Positions 25,550-33,425 are shown, counted from the stretch's first letter. The stretch is DNA of 64,000 nucleotides from Oscillospiraceae bacterium (GCA_910575695.1 CAJTGJ010000011.1:1-64000); one strand, 5' to 3'. Translations and numbers: made by a program. The notes: generated from the letters alone by a model not told the origin.

Positions 25550-26628
25550 TATGCCATCCCTCCCATCTCCTGGCCCTGTTCCGCGTGATCGTCCCGCATC
25601 AGCTCCTCCAGCGTCAGGCTGCCGTGGTAAGCCACATAGCCCAGCTCGGTGAGCGCACTGTCCGCCGCTGCGCTGTCCTGCTTGGGCATAAAGTCGAATT
25701 GATCCAGATTTTCCGCCAGCTGGCGCACCTCACTGGCGGACTCCGCCCCGGTCATCAGAACCACCGCCTCCAGCTTTTCCATCTCTGCCATATCCATGGG
25801 TCTGATGGCCCGGCACATTCGGTTCAAATCCAGGATGGCATCGTCAGGACGCTCTACCACCGCAAACACTTTGGGCGGCAGGGTGCTATCTTCAATGTCA
25901 TACGTCGCATCGTTGTTGGTGATCCCAATGCGGCGCAGCGTCCTGCTGATCCACTGTTCCGGTGCGGGCAGATACAACCAGGCCGTTTCCATGGGACCGC
26001 CGATTTCGGGCTGGATCGGGACGCCGAGGGTGAGCAGGGGATCTCCATGCAGGTACTGCGGGAATGAACCCCCGGCATAGACCTGTTCCAGCTTCATGCC
26101 GTTGTCATACACCACACCGTAGGGTGTGACCGCCCCGGCGTTGTTCAAAATCAGGTCAAGAGCCGCGTTCCGACCTTCCAGTCCGTCATACTCCTCTGCG
26201 GTCATCATACCGCCGTTGAGGTGCATACAATGCTCCTTCCCGATTTTCTCCAAGTCTGAGAAATCGGTGATCACCGTGACTTGCTGGCAGCAGAACGTCA
26301 GATTGATAAGGTCTCTCACGTCCGCCAAGCCCAGCTTGCAGGCCATGGCTTGGAACTGGACACCCTCACCCTCACAGAAGCCCTCCAACCGCTTGGCCAG
26401 GTAGTCCAGCTCGTCCACGTTGACGTTCTGGGTTGTCAGCCGGTTGAGGATGGGGTACTGGCTGTCCAGCCTGTCCACCCGGCAGTCCTGGCCGGTGGGG
26501 GAGCCGATATCCATGTCCTCCAGCAGACCGATGGTGCGGTCATACTCGCTGTCCGGGATGGGGAAGGGGATGACGGCCTGACCGTATTCCGGATGGGCCT
26601 TATTGCTGACGGCTGCTTTGAACATCAT
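25549..26628 (-). CDS. ArdA-related protein (fourth type)
   Basis: 359 aa. The start is one of two consecutive ATGs behind AAGGAAG; the longer upstream frame lacks a ribosome-binding site. INLTFCCQQVTVITDFSDLEKIGKEHCMHLNGGMMTAEEY contains the ArdA-like D-F/L-E-K-x-G core. The N-terminal PFPIPDSEYDRTIGLLEDM also occurs, decayed, at about 27.9 kb. The C-terminus is EMGGMA, like other members. It is acidic. Confidence 0.6.
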   Translation of the reverse strand: MMFKAAVSNKAHPEYGQAVIPFPIPDSEYDRTIGLLEDMDIGSPTGQDCRVDRLDSQYPILNRLTTQNVNVDELDYLAKRLEGFCEGEGVQFQAMACKLGLADVRDLINLTFCCQQVTVITDFSDLEKIGKEHCMHLNGGMMTAEEYDGLEGRNAALDLILNNAGAVTPYGVVYDNGMKLEQVYAGGSFPQYLHGDPLLTLGVPIQPEIGGPMETAWLYLPAPEQWISRTLRRIGITNNDATYDIEDSTLPPKVFAVVERPDDAILDLNRMCRAIRPMDMAEMEKLEAVVLMTGAESASEVRQLAENLDQFDFMPKQDSAAADSALTELGYVAYHGSLTLEELMRDDHAEQGQEMGGMA

Positions 26629-26798
26629 GCCAAAACACTTCCTTTCACGATTGTGCGCCGGGATAACCGGAACAGGGTGGAGAGGGGACAAAAAAGCCCC
26701 ACTTCAGCAGAAGTGGGGTGCGGCGTATGCCCGATGTGCAGGCGGGCAGGTATGTCCATCTTTTGCGTCTGGCTGCTGCGGCTGTAGGTACACATCAT
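26625..26798 (-). CDS. Possible 57-aa small protein spanning a terminator
   Basis: ATGATG overlaps the stop of the DUF6809-like gene and the frame ends TGA within the ATGATG of the next gene, so all three would be coupled. GGAGG lies 10 nt upstream. The product (MMCTYSRSSQTQKMDIPARL, continuing) has no similarity I can see. The frame crosses a strong terminator (26690-26718), the same arrangement as in the two 46-aa genes. Coding status is uncertain. Confidence 0.3.
   Translation of the reverse strand: MMCTYSRSSQTQKMDIPARLHIGHTPHPTSAEVGLFCPLSTLFRLSRRTIVKGSVLA
26690..26718 (-). terminator. Rho-independent terminator upstream of the ArdA-related pair
   Basis: CCCCACTTC pairs with GAAGTGGGG around TGCT, followed by CTTTTTTG on the minus strand. 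It stands between the DUF6809-like gene and the ArdA-related genes, so expression of the latter needs read-through or a local promoter. Confidence 0.8.
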
Positions 26799-27100
26799 GA
26801 TTCGGAGTCCTCCATGTTCTGAATATCGCCGTCATCCTCGTCCATGCATTCAATCATCATCCTGACGCCCAGCCGGAAGCCCAGGATGAAGTTTTCCTGT
26901 GCTGTGATGCTGTCGACATTGTGCTGGATGCTGACCAGCTCGGCGAGAAGGGCCTGGTCTGCTTCGCCCAGCCGATCTATGAGCTGCTGTTCGTACCGGG
27001 AGAGCTTCTCTGCCGCCCGCCGCAGGTCTGAGCTTGCGGCCATCTGCTGTTCGCAGGGGCGAATGCTGCCAGAGTAGAAGTCTTTCAGGGTTTTTCGCAT
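26795..27100 (-). CDS. DUF6809-like protein
   Basis: 101 aa, start ATG 8 nt after AGGAGG. It is predicted all-helical: MRKTLKDFYSGSIRPCEQ, ELRR-like heptads, LLAELVSIQHNVDSITAQENFILGFRLGVRMMIE, then an acidic tail. This matches DUF6809 proteins common on clostridial elements. Function unknown. Confidence 0.65.
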   Translation of the reverse strand: MRKTLKDFYSGSIRPCEQQMAASSDLRRAAEKLSRYEQQLIDRLGEADQALLAELVSIQHNVDSITAQENFILGFRLGVRMMIECMDEDDGDIQNMEDSES

Positions 27101-27123
27101 CGCATTTGCCTCCTTTCGGTGAC

Positions 27124-27140
27124 ACAACATACCACACTGC
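27124..27140 (-). promoter_or_regulatory. Shared GTGTGGTATGTTG motif upstream of the DUF6809-like gene
   Basis: The minus strand reads GCAGTGTGGTATGTTGT about 25-40 nt before the start codon. It matches the blocks at 15.95 and 22.2 kb. TGG-TATGTT may be an extended -10 element. Confidence 0.35.
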
Positions 27141-27236
27141 CTCAAAAATAGCGATGGGCTTGTGTCGAGCGATTCGTCTGTTGCCATTTACGATGCCTTT
27201 TGCTTGAAAAAGGGGACGGATCCCCTCTGAACTGAT

Positions 27237-27663
27237 TTAGCTCTGAATCCCGTCCGGACCGCTTTCCTCGATCCACTTGTCGAAGTCCAGGACATCCGCC
27301 ATCAGCAGTGCCAGCTGGTGGATGGTTTTGCGCTCACCGGCATCGTCCAGCCGTACCGCTGTCTCAAACAGGCCCCAGACCAGTTCGGCGGCCATCCCGC
27401 TGTCGCAGGGCTCCAGCAGCCTGTCCTCGGGCAGGGCGGCCTCGCTGGCCGTTTCTGTCATCTGCTTCTGCCGCTGGATCAGGACGGTGCTGGCCTCCAG
27501 ATCCTCCTGGGGCAGCCCCCAGGCTTTGGCGATCAGGGCCGCTCCGGCCTCCGGGAGCGGCCCTGATGTTGTCCGGTCCGCCCAGGGCCAGCAGGCTGAC
27601 CGTTTCAGTGGTGATCTGCAGGAGCAGCTTCTCCGGCGTGGGGTGGCGTTCGTATTTCGTCAT
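27237..27663 (-). pseudogene. Frameshifted hypothetical gene (+1) with a perfect inverted repeat at the break
   Basis: ATG follows AGGAGGACAATCAAA and the frame reads MTKYERHPTPEKLLLQITTE through GGPDNIRAA. It continues in another frame as EAGAALIAKAWGLPQEDLEA to WIEESGPDGIQS. One extra base in the CCCGGAGG region (about 27546-27554) explains the break. Restored, it is a helical 141-aa protein of unknown function. An ATG at 27461 could start the last 74 codons alone. Confidence 0.6.
27532..27567. repeat. 14-bp perfect inverted repeat at the frameshift site
   Basis: ATCAGGGCCGCTCC and its exact complement flank an 8-nt spacer inside the frameshifted gene. Such a repeat could promote slippage during replication, stall a ribosome, or be a recombination scar. 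Confidence 0.7.
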
Positions 27664-27712
27664 TTTGATTGTCCTCCTCATAATTTTGGTGGTGCTGCCA
27701 GCTGCAACCATA

Positions 27713-27965
27713 TCAATTTCTGTCTGGAAAAGCTATCACCATATCCACCAAGAATAGGCGCCGGAAACCCGGCGATACCAACAATGGCTGGACGTCCCGG
27801 CCCAAGGCGCTGTGCCGCCGCTTTGAGCCAGGCATCCTCCCGCCGGAACAGCTTGTCGATATCGGCGAAGGCTGCGGCGGGGGAGCTGGTGCCCATACCC
27901 TCCAGCGGGCCAATGGTGCGGTCATGCGCACTGTCTGGAATGGGGGGCTGGCACTGGCGGGAACA
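27713..27965 (-). pseudogene. Decayed fragment of an ArdA-related gene
   Basis: The minus-strand translation PPIPDSAHDRTIGPLEGMGTSSP matches the N-terminal region PFPIPDSEYDRTIGLLEDMDIGSP of the protein at 25549-26628. Beyond that, IDKLFRREDAWLKAAAQRLG and the rest do not align. There is no plausible start codon with a ribosome-binding site. It is a remnant of an extra copy at the tRNA-proximal edge of the element. Confidence 0.6.
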
Positions 27966-27972
27966 AATGGCC

Positions 27973-28017
27973 AAAAAAAACGCCGTTCCTTCGACCACGG
28001 AGGTCAATGGAACGGCG
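27973..28017 (-). terminator. Strong rho-independent terminator at the element edge
   Basis: CGCCGTTCC pairs with GGAACGGCG, with further pairing inside (GACC/GGTC), and eight T follow on the minus strand. It stops transcription entering the element from the tRNA side. Confidence 0.8.
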
Positions 28018-28104
28018 CGGAAACTGTGTGGAAATATTTTGGATGGGGCGGCATGGGCAGCGCTGCTGCGTGGGTTCGAGACCCGCCAGTTTGGGAAAAT
28101 AGCA

Positions 28105-28141
28105 AAAATAAGCGGCCCCCGGATTTTTACGTCCGAGGGCC
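28105..28141 (-). terminator. Probable tRNA-Ser terminator
   Basis: The minus-strand hairpin GGCCCTCGGA/TCCGGGGGCC (one mismatch) is followed by GCTTATTTTTG, about 60 nt after the tRNA 3' end. The interval 28142-28199 holds nothing else I can identify. Confidence 0.65.
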
Positions 28142-28199
28142 GTCAAGACGTTGAAATCACTGGCTTTGAGGGCTATATAGTGATTTCGTTGTCCATAGC

Positions 28200-28291
28200 T
28201 GGCGCAGTGGGAGGGATTCGAACCCTCGGACGGCTTTTGACCGTCACACGATTTCCAGTCGTGCTCGTTATGACCTCTTCGATACCACTGC
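28200..28291 (-). tRNA. tRNA-Ser (anticodon GGA)
   Basis: A complete 92-nt class II cloverleaf. The acceptor arms are GCAGTGG/CCACTGC with discriminator G and encoded CCA. The anticodon stem CACGA/TCGTG encloses CTGGAAA (anticodon GGA), the long variable arm is GACGG/CCGTC, and the T arm GAGGG-TTCGAAT-CCCTC is canonical. It reads UCC/UCU serine codons. The mobile-element genes lie directly downstream of its 3' end, a classic integration site, but the second attachment site is not in the window. Confidence 0.95.
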
Positions 28292-28402
28292 ATATCTGAA
28301 CAAGGAGCTCAACGAATTATATTATAACCAGTTTGCCCCATATTGTCAAGATAAAATTTGAAGATTTTCAAGATTGTCAAGATCCCCCAAGGCCATCACT
28401 TC

Positions 28403-28432
28403 TGGACAAATACGCTCCACTTATGTTAATAT
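28403..28432 (+). promoter_or_regulatory. Candidate sigma-70-type promoter of the Bce-type operon
   Basis: TGGACA, an 18-nt spacer and TAATAT lie 30 nt upstream of the response-regulator start. Both hexamers are one base or two from consensus. Confidence 0.5.
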
Positions 28433-28461
28433 AGGGAAAACGACGAGGCGGTAACAGCCAT

Positions 28462-29130
28462 ATGCAAAAAATTATGATAATCGAGGATGACCCAGCCATT
28501 CGGGAAGAGTTGGCGCTGCTCCTGGAAAACGAGGGATATACAGCTCTGGTAATTAAGAGGTTTACAGATATACCCGCGCAAGCAGCGCAGGAACACCCAA
28601 ACCTTATCCTTTTGGATATTGGACTTCCGGGTAAAGATGGTTTCTCTCTGTGTGCCGCATTGCGGAAGGTTGTTCCTGCGCCAGTAATTTTTGTTACCAG
28701 CCGGGATGCTGGTGCGGACGAGGTACGGGCGCTGAGCCTGGGCGGGGACGACTACATCACCAAGCCATACAGTGTTCCCGTTCTGCTGGCCCGGATCAAG
28801 GCGGTTCTGCGCCGGAGCGGCGGCGGACCGGAACAGGCTGATTTGCTGGAGGCCGGCGAACTGCGGTTAAGCCTGACAAAAGGGGTTGTGTCGTCCAGCG
28901 GAAAAGCCGTGGAACTCAGCCGGAATGAACTGCAGATTTTGGCTTGCCTGATGGTTCATACCGGGCAGATTGTTTCTCGGGCCGATCTGATTGACGCCCT
29001 GTGGGACAACCAGATTTACATTGATGACAACACCCTCAGCGTGAATATGACCCGGCTGCGGGGAAAGCTGGCGGAGATCGGCCTGCCGGACGCCATCAAG
29101 ACCCGGCGCGGAATGGGGTATCAGCTATGA
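28462..29130 (+). CDS. OmpR-family response regulator (Bce-type module)
   Basis: 222 aa. The receiver domain (1-115) has the acidic pair EDD, phosphoacceptor Asp in LILLDIGLPG, and Lys in YITKPY. The winged-helix output domain (about 128-222) includes LSRNELQILACL and NTLSVNMTRLRGKL, ending at the usual GxGYQL. It overlaps the kinase gene by ATGA. Gene order (regulator, kinase, ATPase, permease) is that of BceRS-BceAB peptide-antibiotic sensing and detoxification modules. A GAGG motif lies somewhat far (13 nt) from the ATG. Confidence 0.9.
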   Translation: MQKIMIIEDDPAIREELALLLENEGYTALVIKRFTDIPAQAAQEHPNLILLDIGLPGKDGFSLCAALRKVVPAPVIFVTSRDAGADEVRALSLGGDDYITKPYSVPVLLARIKAVLRRSGGGPEQADLLEAGELRLSLTKGVVSSSGKAVELSRNELQILACLMVHTGQIVSRADLIDALWDNQIYIDDNTLSVNMTRLRGKLAEIGLPDAIKTRRGMGYQL

Positions 29131-30137
29131 CCCTTCGGGAATTTTTGTCGGACCGGCTGAGGCGTATCGCACTCCAGGTGCTTTGCGCTGGACTGGCAGC
29201 GCTGTTTCTTTTCGCCACGGGAACACAGCCAGGAGTTCTGGCGATTTTGCTGATTGTGTTTCTGCTGGCTTTTCTGACGGTGAATATGTTTGATTTCTTT
29301 CAGCAGCGCGCCCGCCTCCTGGAATGGAAATCTATTCTGGATGGTCTGGACCGTAAATACCTGTTTACGGAGTGTGTTCCGCCGCCAAAAGGGCTTTTTG
29401 AGCGGCGGCTCTTTGACCTGGCCCGCCTGGCTGGCCGCGATATGACTGGTGCCGTATCTGACGCGCAGGCATCCCAAAGGGAGTACCGGGAATATGTGGA
29501 ACGCTGGGTGCATGAGATCAAAGCCCCCATCACCGCCGCCCGGCTCATTTGTCGGGAGTTGGACGGGGACACCCGCCGGAAGCTCACAGCGGAACTCAGT
29601 CAGATCGAAGCTCATGTAGAGCGGGCATTGTTCTACGCCCGTGCGGAGAACCCGGAGCAAGACTGCCTGTTCCGGCAGATAGAGCTTGAAAAAATCGCAG
29701 CTCAGGCCATTGAGAACCACCGTTCCCTGCTGATCCAAAACGGTATTCGGGTAGAGATGGAAAATATGAACTGCGCCGTCTATACCGATGAAAAATGGGC
29801 GGTCTTTATTCTGGGCCAGCTGCTCCAAAACGCCGCCCATTACCGGGGAGAAGCCCCGGTCATCACAATCTCAGCCCGACCTCTCGGAAAACAGGTGCAG
29901 CTTACCGTCTCAGACAATGGCATTGGTATCCCCGCCCATGAACTGCCCCGTGTGTTTGACAGAGGCTTTACCGGCAGCAACGGACGCAGCCGGGGCGGTT
30001 CCACTGGTATGGGCCTGTATCTGTGCAGAAAACTGTCTGGTTTCCTGGAGCTTGGGCTGGAGATTGTCTCTGAGGAAGGAAAGCGAACCACCGTTACCCT
30101 CACCTTTCCCGCAAAGCAAAACCTTACAAAACTGTAA
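29127..30137 (+). CDS. Intramembrane-sensing histidine kinase (BceS-like)
   Basis: 336 aa. Two adjacent transmembrane helices (about 15-33 and 37-56) are separated by a very short loop, so sensing must go through the partner permease, as in BceS kinases. The H-box is YVERWVHEIKAPITAARL. ATPase boxes are LGQLLQNAAHY (N), DNGIGIPAHELPRVFDRGFTG (G1/F) and GSTGMGLYL (G2). It is coupled to the regulator gene by overlap. Confidence 0.9.
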   Translation: MTLREFLSDRLRRIALQVLCAGLAALFLFATGTQPGVLAILLIVFLLAFLTVNMFDFFQQRARLLEWKSILDGLDRKYLFTECVPPPKGLFERRLFDLARLAGRDMTGAVSDAQASQREYREYVERWVHEIKAPITAARLICRELDGDTRRKLTAELSQIEAHVERALFYARAENPEQDCLFRQIELEKIAAQAIENHRSLLIQNGIRVEMENMNCAVYTDEKWAVFILGQLLQNAAHYRGEAPVITISARPLGKQVQLTVSDNGIGIPAHELPRVFDRGFTGSNGRSRGGSTGMGLYLCRKLSGFLELGLEIVSEEGKRTTVTLTFPAKQNLTKL

Positions 30138-30138
30138 G
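30123..30138 (+). promoter_or_regulatory. Candidate regulator-binding dyad before the ABC genes
   Basis: CTTACA-AAAC-TGTAAG is a perfect 6-bp dyad spanning the kinase stop codon, about 80 nt ahead of the ATPase gene. Bce-type systems typically have regulator-binding dyads in this position. Binding is inferred. Confidence 0.5.
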
Positions 30139-30216
30139 ACAGTTCAATATGACTTCGATACAACAGCCTTCGCTTCTGGTGTACCATAGAGCCGCAAGCA
30201 AAGGAGGCAATCTGCC

Positions 30217-30975
30217 ATGTTACAAGTACAAAATATCGAAAAATATTATGGAAGCAAAAACAACGTCACCAAGGCGCTGGACCGGGTGAGCTTTGACGTG
30301 GAGGCTGGGGAGTTCCTGGCCATCATGGGGGCATCCGGTTCAGGCAAGACCACCCTGCTCAACTGCATTTCCACCATTGACGCCATCAGCGCCGGGAAAA
30401 TTCTCTTGGACGGGGTGAGCGTGGCCGACTTGTCCGAAACCGAACTGGCCAGGTTCCGCCGGGAGCGGCTGGGCTTTGTGTTTCAGGACTTCAATCTGCT
30501 GGATACCCTGACCATTGAGGAAAACATCGGTCTGGCCCTCTCTCTGAATCACCAGGACCCCGGAACGGTCCAGAGCCGGGTGCGGGAGGTGGCTGGAAAG
30601 CTGGGCATCACCGACATCCTGCCCAAGTTTCCCTATCAAGTGTCCGGGGGCCAGAAGCAGCGGGCCGCCTGCGCCCGGGCAATGGTTGCGGGACAATCCC
30701 TGCTCCTGGCGGACGAACCCACCGGGGCGCTGGACTCCAGGGCATCCAAGAATCTGCTGGAAATCATGACCACCATGAACCGGGACATGGGCGCTACCAT
30801 TCTCATGGTTACTCACGACGCCTACAGCGCCAGCTATGCCGGACGGGTGCTGTTCCTGAAGGACGGGCGGGTGTTCAATGAGCTGCTCCGGGGAGAACGG
30901 GGACGGCCCGTATTCTACCACGAGATCCTGGACGTATTGGCCGCGCTGGGGGGTGATGTCAGTGACGTTATCTAA
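30217..30975 (+). CDS. ABC transporter ATP-binding protein (BceA-like)
   Basis: 252 aa. Walker A GASGSGKTT, Q-loop FVFQDFN, signature VSGGQKQR, Walker B LLLADEPTGALD and switch His in VTHDAY are all present. Length and sequence fit the MacB/BceA family. AAAGGAGG lies 13 nt upstream. It overlaps the permease gene by 20 nt. Confidence 0.92.
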   Translation: MLQVQNIEKYYGSKNNVTKALDRVSFDVEAGEFLAIMGASGSGKTTLLNCISTIDAISAGKILLDGVSVADLSETELARFRRERLGFVFQDFNLLDTLTIEENIGLALSLNHQDPGTVQSRVREVAGKLGITDILPKFPYQVSGGQKQRAACARAMVAGQSLLLADEPTGALDSRASKNLLEIMTTMNRDMGATILMVTHDAYSASYAGRVLFLKDGRVFNELLRGERGRPVFYHEILDVLAALGGDVSDVI

Positions 30976-32908
30976 GCTGTCCCTGCGCAACGCCAAGCGG
31001 CAGGCCCAGGATTATCTGGTCTATTTTGCCACCGTGGTCATGGCCGCCGCCCTGCTCTACTCCTTCAACGCCCTGGTGTTTTCCCAGGAGATCAGCACCC
31101 TGTCCCAAGGCATGGCTATGCTGCCCATGATGATCGTGCTGGCCAGCATCGTGGTGGTATGTGTGTTCGGCTGGCTGGTGGCCTACTCCACCGGCTTCAT
31201 GCTCCAGCGCCGCAGCCGGGAGCTGGGCACCTATATCCTCATCGGTTTGGAGAATAAACAGGTGGCCCGGCTGTTTTTCCTGGAGAATCTGGCGGTGGGG
31301 GGCTGCGCCCTGGCCATTGGCATCCTGCTGGGTGGGCTGCTGTACCAGGCTCTGCGGGCCATCGTACTGGCTCTGTTCGGCACGGTCTATCACTTTTCCT
31401 TTGGCTTCTCCCTCCCGGCCCTGGCTCTGACGGTTGTTTATTTTGCCCTCATCTACCTCCGGGCCCTGCGCAAAAGCCGGAAGCGCATCCGCAACATGAA
31501 GATCTATGACCTCATCTATTTCGACCGCCGGAACGAGGGCGCGGTGGTCAAGACCGGCCGGGGGCGGCGGGTGGCATTCGTCCTGTCCATCGTCCTGGGC
31601 GTGGTGGGCACGGCGATGCTCATGATACCCAACCTGGCCCTGGCCGTTGCCGGAGCGGGGTGCGTCATCGTTTCCCTGTTCGGATTCTTCCTCAGCTTTG
31701 CCTCCGGGGCGCCCGCCTTTTTCGACAAACGGCCCGCCCGGAAGTTCAAGGGGCAGAATCTGCTGGTGTTCCGCACCCTGACGGCCAAATTGGGCGCCAT
31801 GGGGGTGCTGATGGCAACCATCTCTCTGATTTTCACTGCCACCCTGATCTCCGAGGGCACGGGGCTGGTGTTCCGGGGGCTGTTCGAAGGCCGGGCGGCG
31901 GAGAGCGCCTGCTTTGACCTCTACGTTGCCTTTGAAGGGGAAAACAAAAACCCAGAGCCTTACCTGAATTACATTGCGGAGCAGATTCCTGTGGAGCGAT
32001 CGCTTTTGTATCAGGTCTACCTCACCGACAGCCCCACTGTGCGGGACTATGTCGAATCCCAGACCGTCTATTATTACTACAACTACGATCAGGACCCCGT
32101 TCTTCGCTGGAGCGACTACGCTGCTCTGCGTTCCATCGCGGGCTATCCGGCGGTGGAGCCGGAGCCGGGACGGTACCTTATCCACTGCATGGCCTATCTA
32201 GAGGAACCCCTGCGGAACTACGGCCAACCGGTCACTCTGGGTGGCATCACATTATCTCCAGGGAGCGTCTACACAGAGCATCTTTATCAAAGCTATGGCG
32301 TGGCAAATGGGCGGGGGTATATTCTGGTCGTTCCAGACGAAGCGGCAGACGGACTTCCTGTCCATCATTTGGCTTATGCCGCAAAGACGGTCCAGCCAGT
32401 GCCGGTGGCGCAGTATGACGCGCTGACGGGTGAATCAGGCGGACAGGACGATCTGCTGGGGTACGGTTTTGTCTCTACAAAGGCCAACGAGGAGGAAGGA
32501 GCGGCCGCTCAGACCGCCCTGTGCGTCTTCCCCCTGTACTACCTGGCCCTGGCCTTGACCATGACCGCCGCCACGATCCTCACCATCCAGCAGCTCAGCG
32601 AAACAGAGCGGTACAAGCGGCAGTTCCAGCTCCTGCAAAAGCTGGGCATGGACCGGCGGGAGATGGCAAAGGCTCTGGGGCGCCAGTTCACGATCTACTA
32701 CGTTCTGCCCGCCGTTCCTCCTATACTGATTGGCGTACCCTTTATCCTTCATCTGGCCAGTGTGCCTGAGCCGGGGGTGATGGTGGGAATGAACAGTCCT
32801 TTGTCCATTGTGACGGTCTCGCTGGGGATTTTCTTCCTGATTTATGCGATCTATATTTTGCTGGCCTATACCAGCTTGAAGCGGAATGTCCTGCCCCAAA
32901 GGCGCTGA
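30956..32908 (+). CDS. BceB-type ABC permease
   Basis: 650 aa starting MSVTLSKLSLRNAKRQ inside the ATPase gene, after GGGGGGTG; a longer in-frame extension is only overlap with that gene. There are about ten transmembrane helices, with FtsX-like domains at both ends and a large extracellular loop (about 310-520) between helices 7 and 8, the BceB hallmark that binds peptide antibiotics. Together with the kinase it likely forms a sensory complex against bacitracin- or lantibiotic-like compounds; the drug cannot be told from sequence. Confidence 0.9.
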   Translation: MSVTLSKLSLRNAKRQAQDYLVYFATVVMAAALLYSFNALVFSQEISTLSQGMAMLPMMIVLASIVVVCVFGWLVAYSTGFMLQRRSRELGTYILIGLENKQVARLFFLENLAVGGCALAIGILLGGLLYQALRAIVLALFGTVYHFSFGFSLPALALTVVYFALIYLRALRKSRKRIRNMKIYDLIYFDRRNEGAVVKTGRGRRVAFVLSIVLGVVGTAMLMIPNLALAVAGAGCVIVSLFGFFLSFASGAPAFFDKRPARKFKGQNLLVFRTLTAKLGAMGVLMATISLIFTATLISEGTGLVFRGLFEGRAAESACFDLYVAFEGENKNPEPYLNYIAEQIPVERSLLYQVYLTDSPTVRDYVESQTVYYYYNYDQDPVLRWSDYAALRSIAGYPAVEPEPGRYLIHCMAYLEEPLRNYGQPVTLGGITLSPGSVYTEHLYQSYGVANGRGYILVVPDEAADGLPVHHLAYAAKTVQPVPVAQYDALTGESGGQDDLLGYGFVSTKANEEEGAAAQTALCVFPLYYLALALTMTAATILTIQQLSETERYKRQFQLLQKLGMDRREMAKALGRQFTIYYVLPAVPPILIGVPFILHLASVPEPGVMVGMNSPLSIVTVSLGIFFLIYAIYILLAYTSLKRNVLPQRR

Positions 32909-32914
32909 GTTCAG

Positions 32915-33019
32915 GTAGCGGCAAACAAAAAATATACCATTCTCTGCGGACGGCTCAGTCAGGAGGATAACCGGGCAGGGGACTCGAATTCCATCGTCAA
33001 CCAAGAGAAAACTCAAGGG
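32915..33019 (+). pseudogene. Remnant of a large serine recombinase N-terminus
   Basis: Seven bases after the permease stop the + strand reads KKYTILCGRLSQEDN then AGDSNSIVNQ. This is the hallmark start of element-type large serine recombinases (Y-x-R-L-S-x-E-D with the catalytic serine, then G-x-S-N-S-I-x-N-Q). The similarity ends after about 35 codons. No start codon or rest of the enzyme is present. It marks a deletion of a mobile element next to the Bce-type module. Confidence 0.65.
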
Positions 33020-33122
33020 AAAAGGGCAGGCGGGCAAACCTCAAAAGCCTTGCAAACACTGGATTTCCGGGGGATAGAGGCCCTGCTGGTTGACAAACTG
33101 CGATTTATGAGGAGGGCAGAAT

Positions 33123-33425
33123 ATGATCGAAACTGAGCGCCTCAAGTTAAGGAAATATACAATGGACGATTTTGACGCACTTTTTAACAAAAAGTATTGT
33201 AGGCATGGATTTGCAAAAGAGGCAGCTCAGGCTGTGCGGGACTGGGTATTTCAAAACACGCAGTATGATACGATTTATTCTCACATGAAATATGCCAACA
33301 TTGGCTCTTATTCCACGGCTATTGCAATTGGCATGAGAAAGATAAAGGAATATCCTGATCCAAAAGATACTATTTCATATGTCTATGCGATTACACGATT
33401 GGAATGGGAAGCGTTGAAAAGATGA
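33123..33425 (+). pseudogene. GNAT acetyltransferase with internal in-frame deletion
   Basis: 100 codons. The N-terminus MIETERLKLRKYTMDDFDALF is typical of RimJ/RimL-like GNAT proteins of about 170 aa, but it jumps directly to YCRHGFAKEAAQAVRDWVF, part of the acetyl-CoA-binding region. About 70 residues, including the core strands, are missing while the frame is preserved. It is AT-rich compared with its flanks. AGGAGG precedes the ATG. Probably inactive. Confidence 0.7.

Noticed and set aside
28020-28094. A plus-strand tRNA-like segment (T-loop GGGTTCGAGACC and weak AAACTG/CAGTTT acceptor pairing)
   Set aside because: The D arm and anticodon arm do not fold, and no CCA follows. It may be chance or a very decayed tRNA; not enough to call.
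27277-28299. A 340-codon plus-strand frame running through the tRNA
   Set aside because: It reads through a tRNA gene and two terminators and is antisense to minus-strand genes.
30878-30955. N-terminal extension of the BceB-like permease
   Set aside because: It lies inside the ATPase gene; the ATG at 30956 gives the conserved permease N-terminus.
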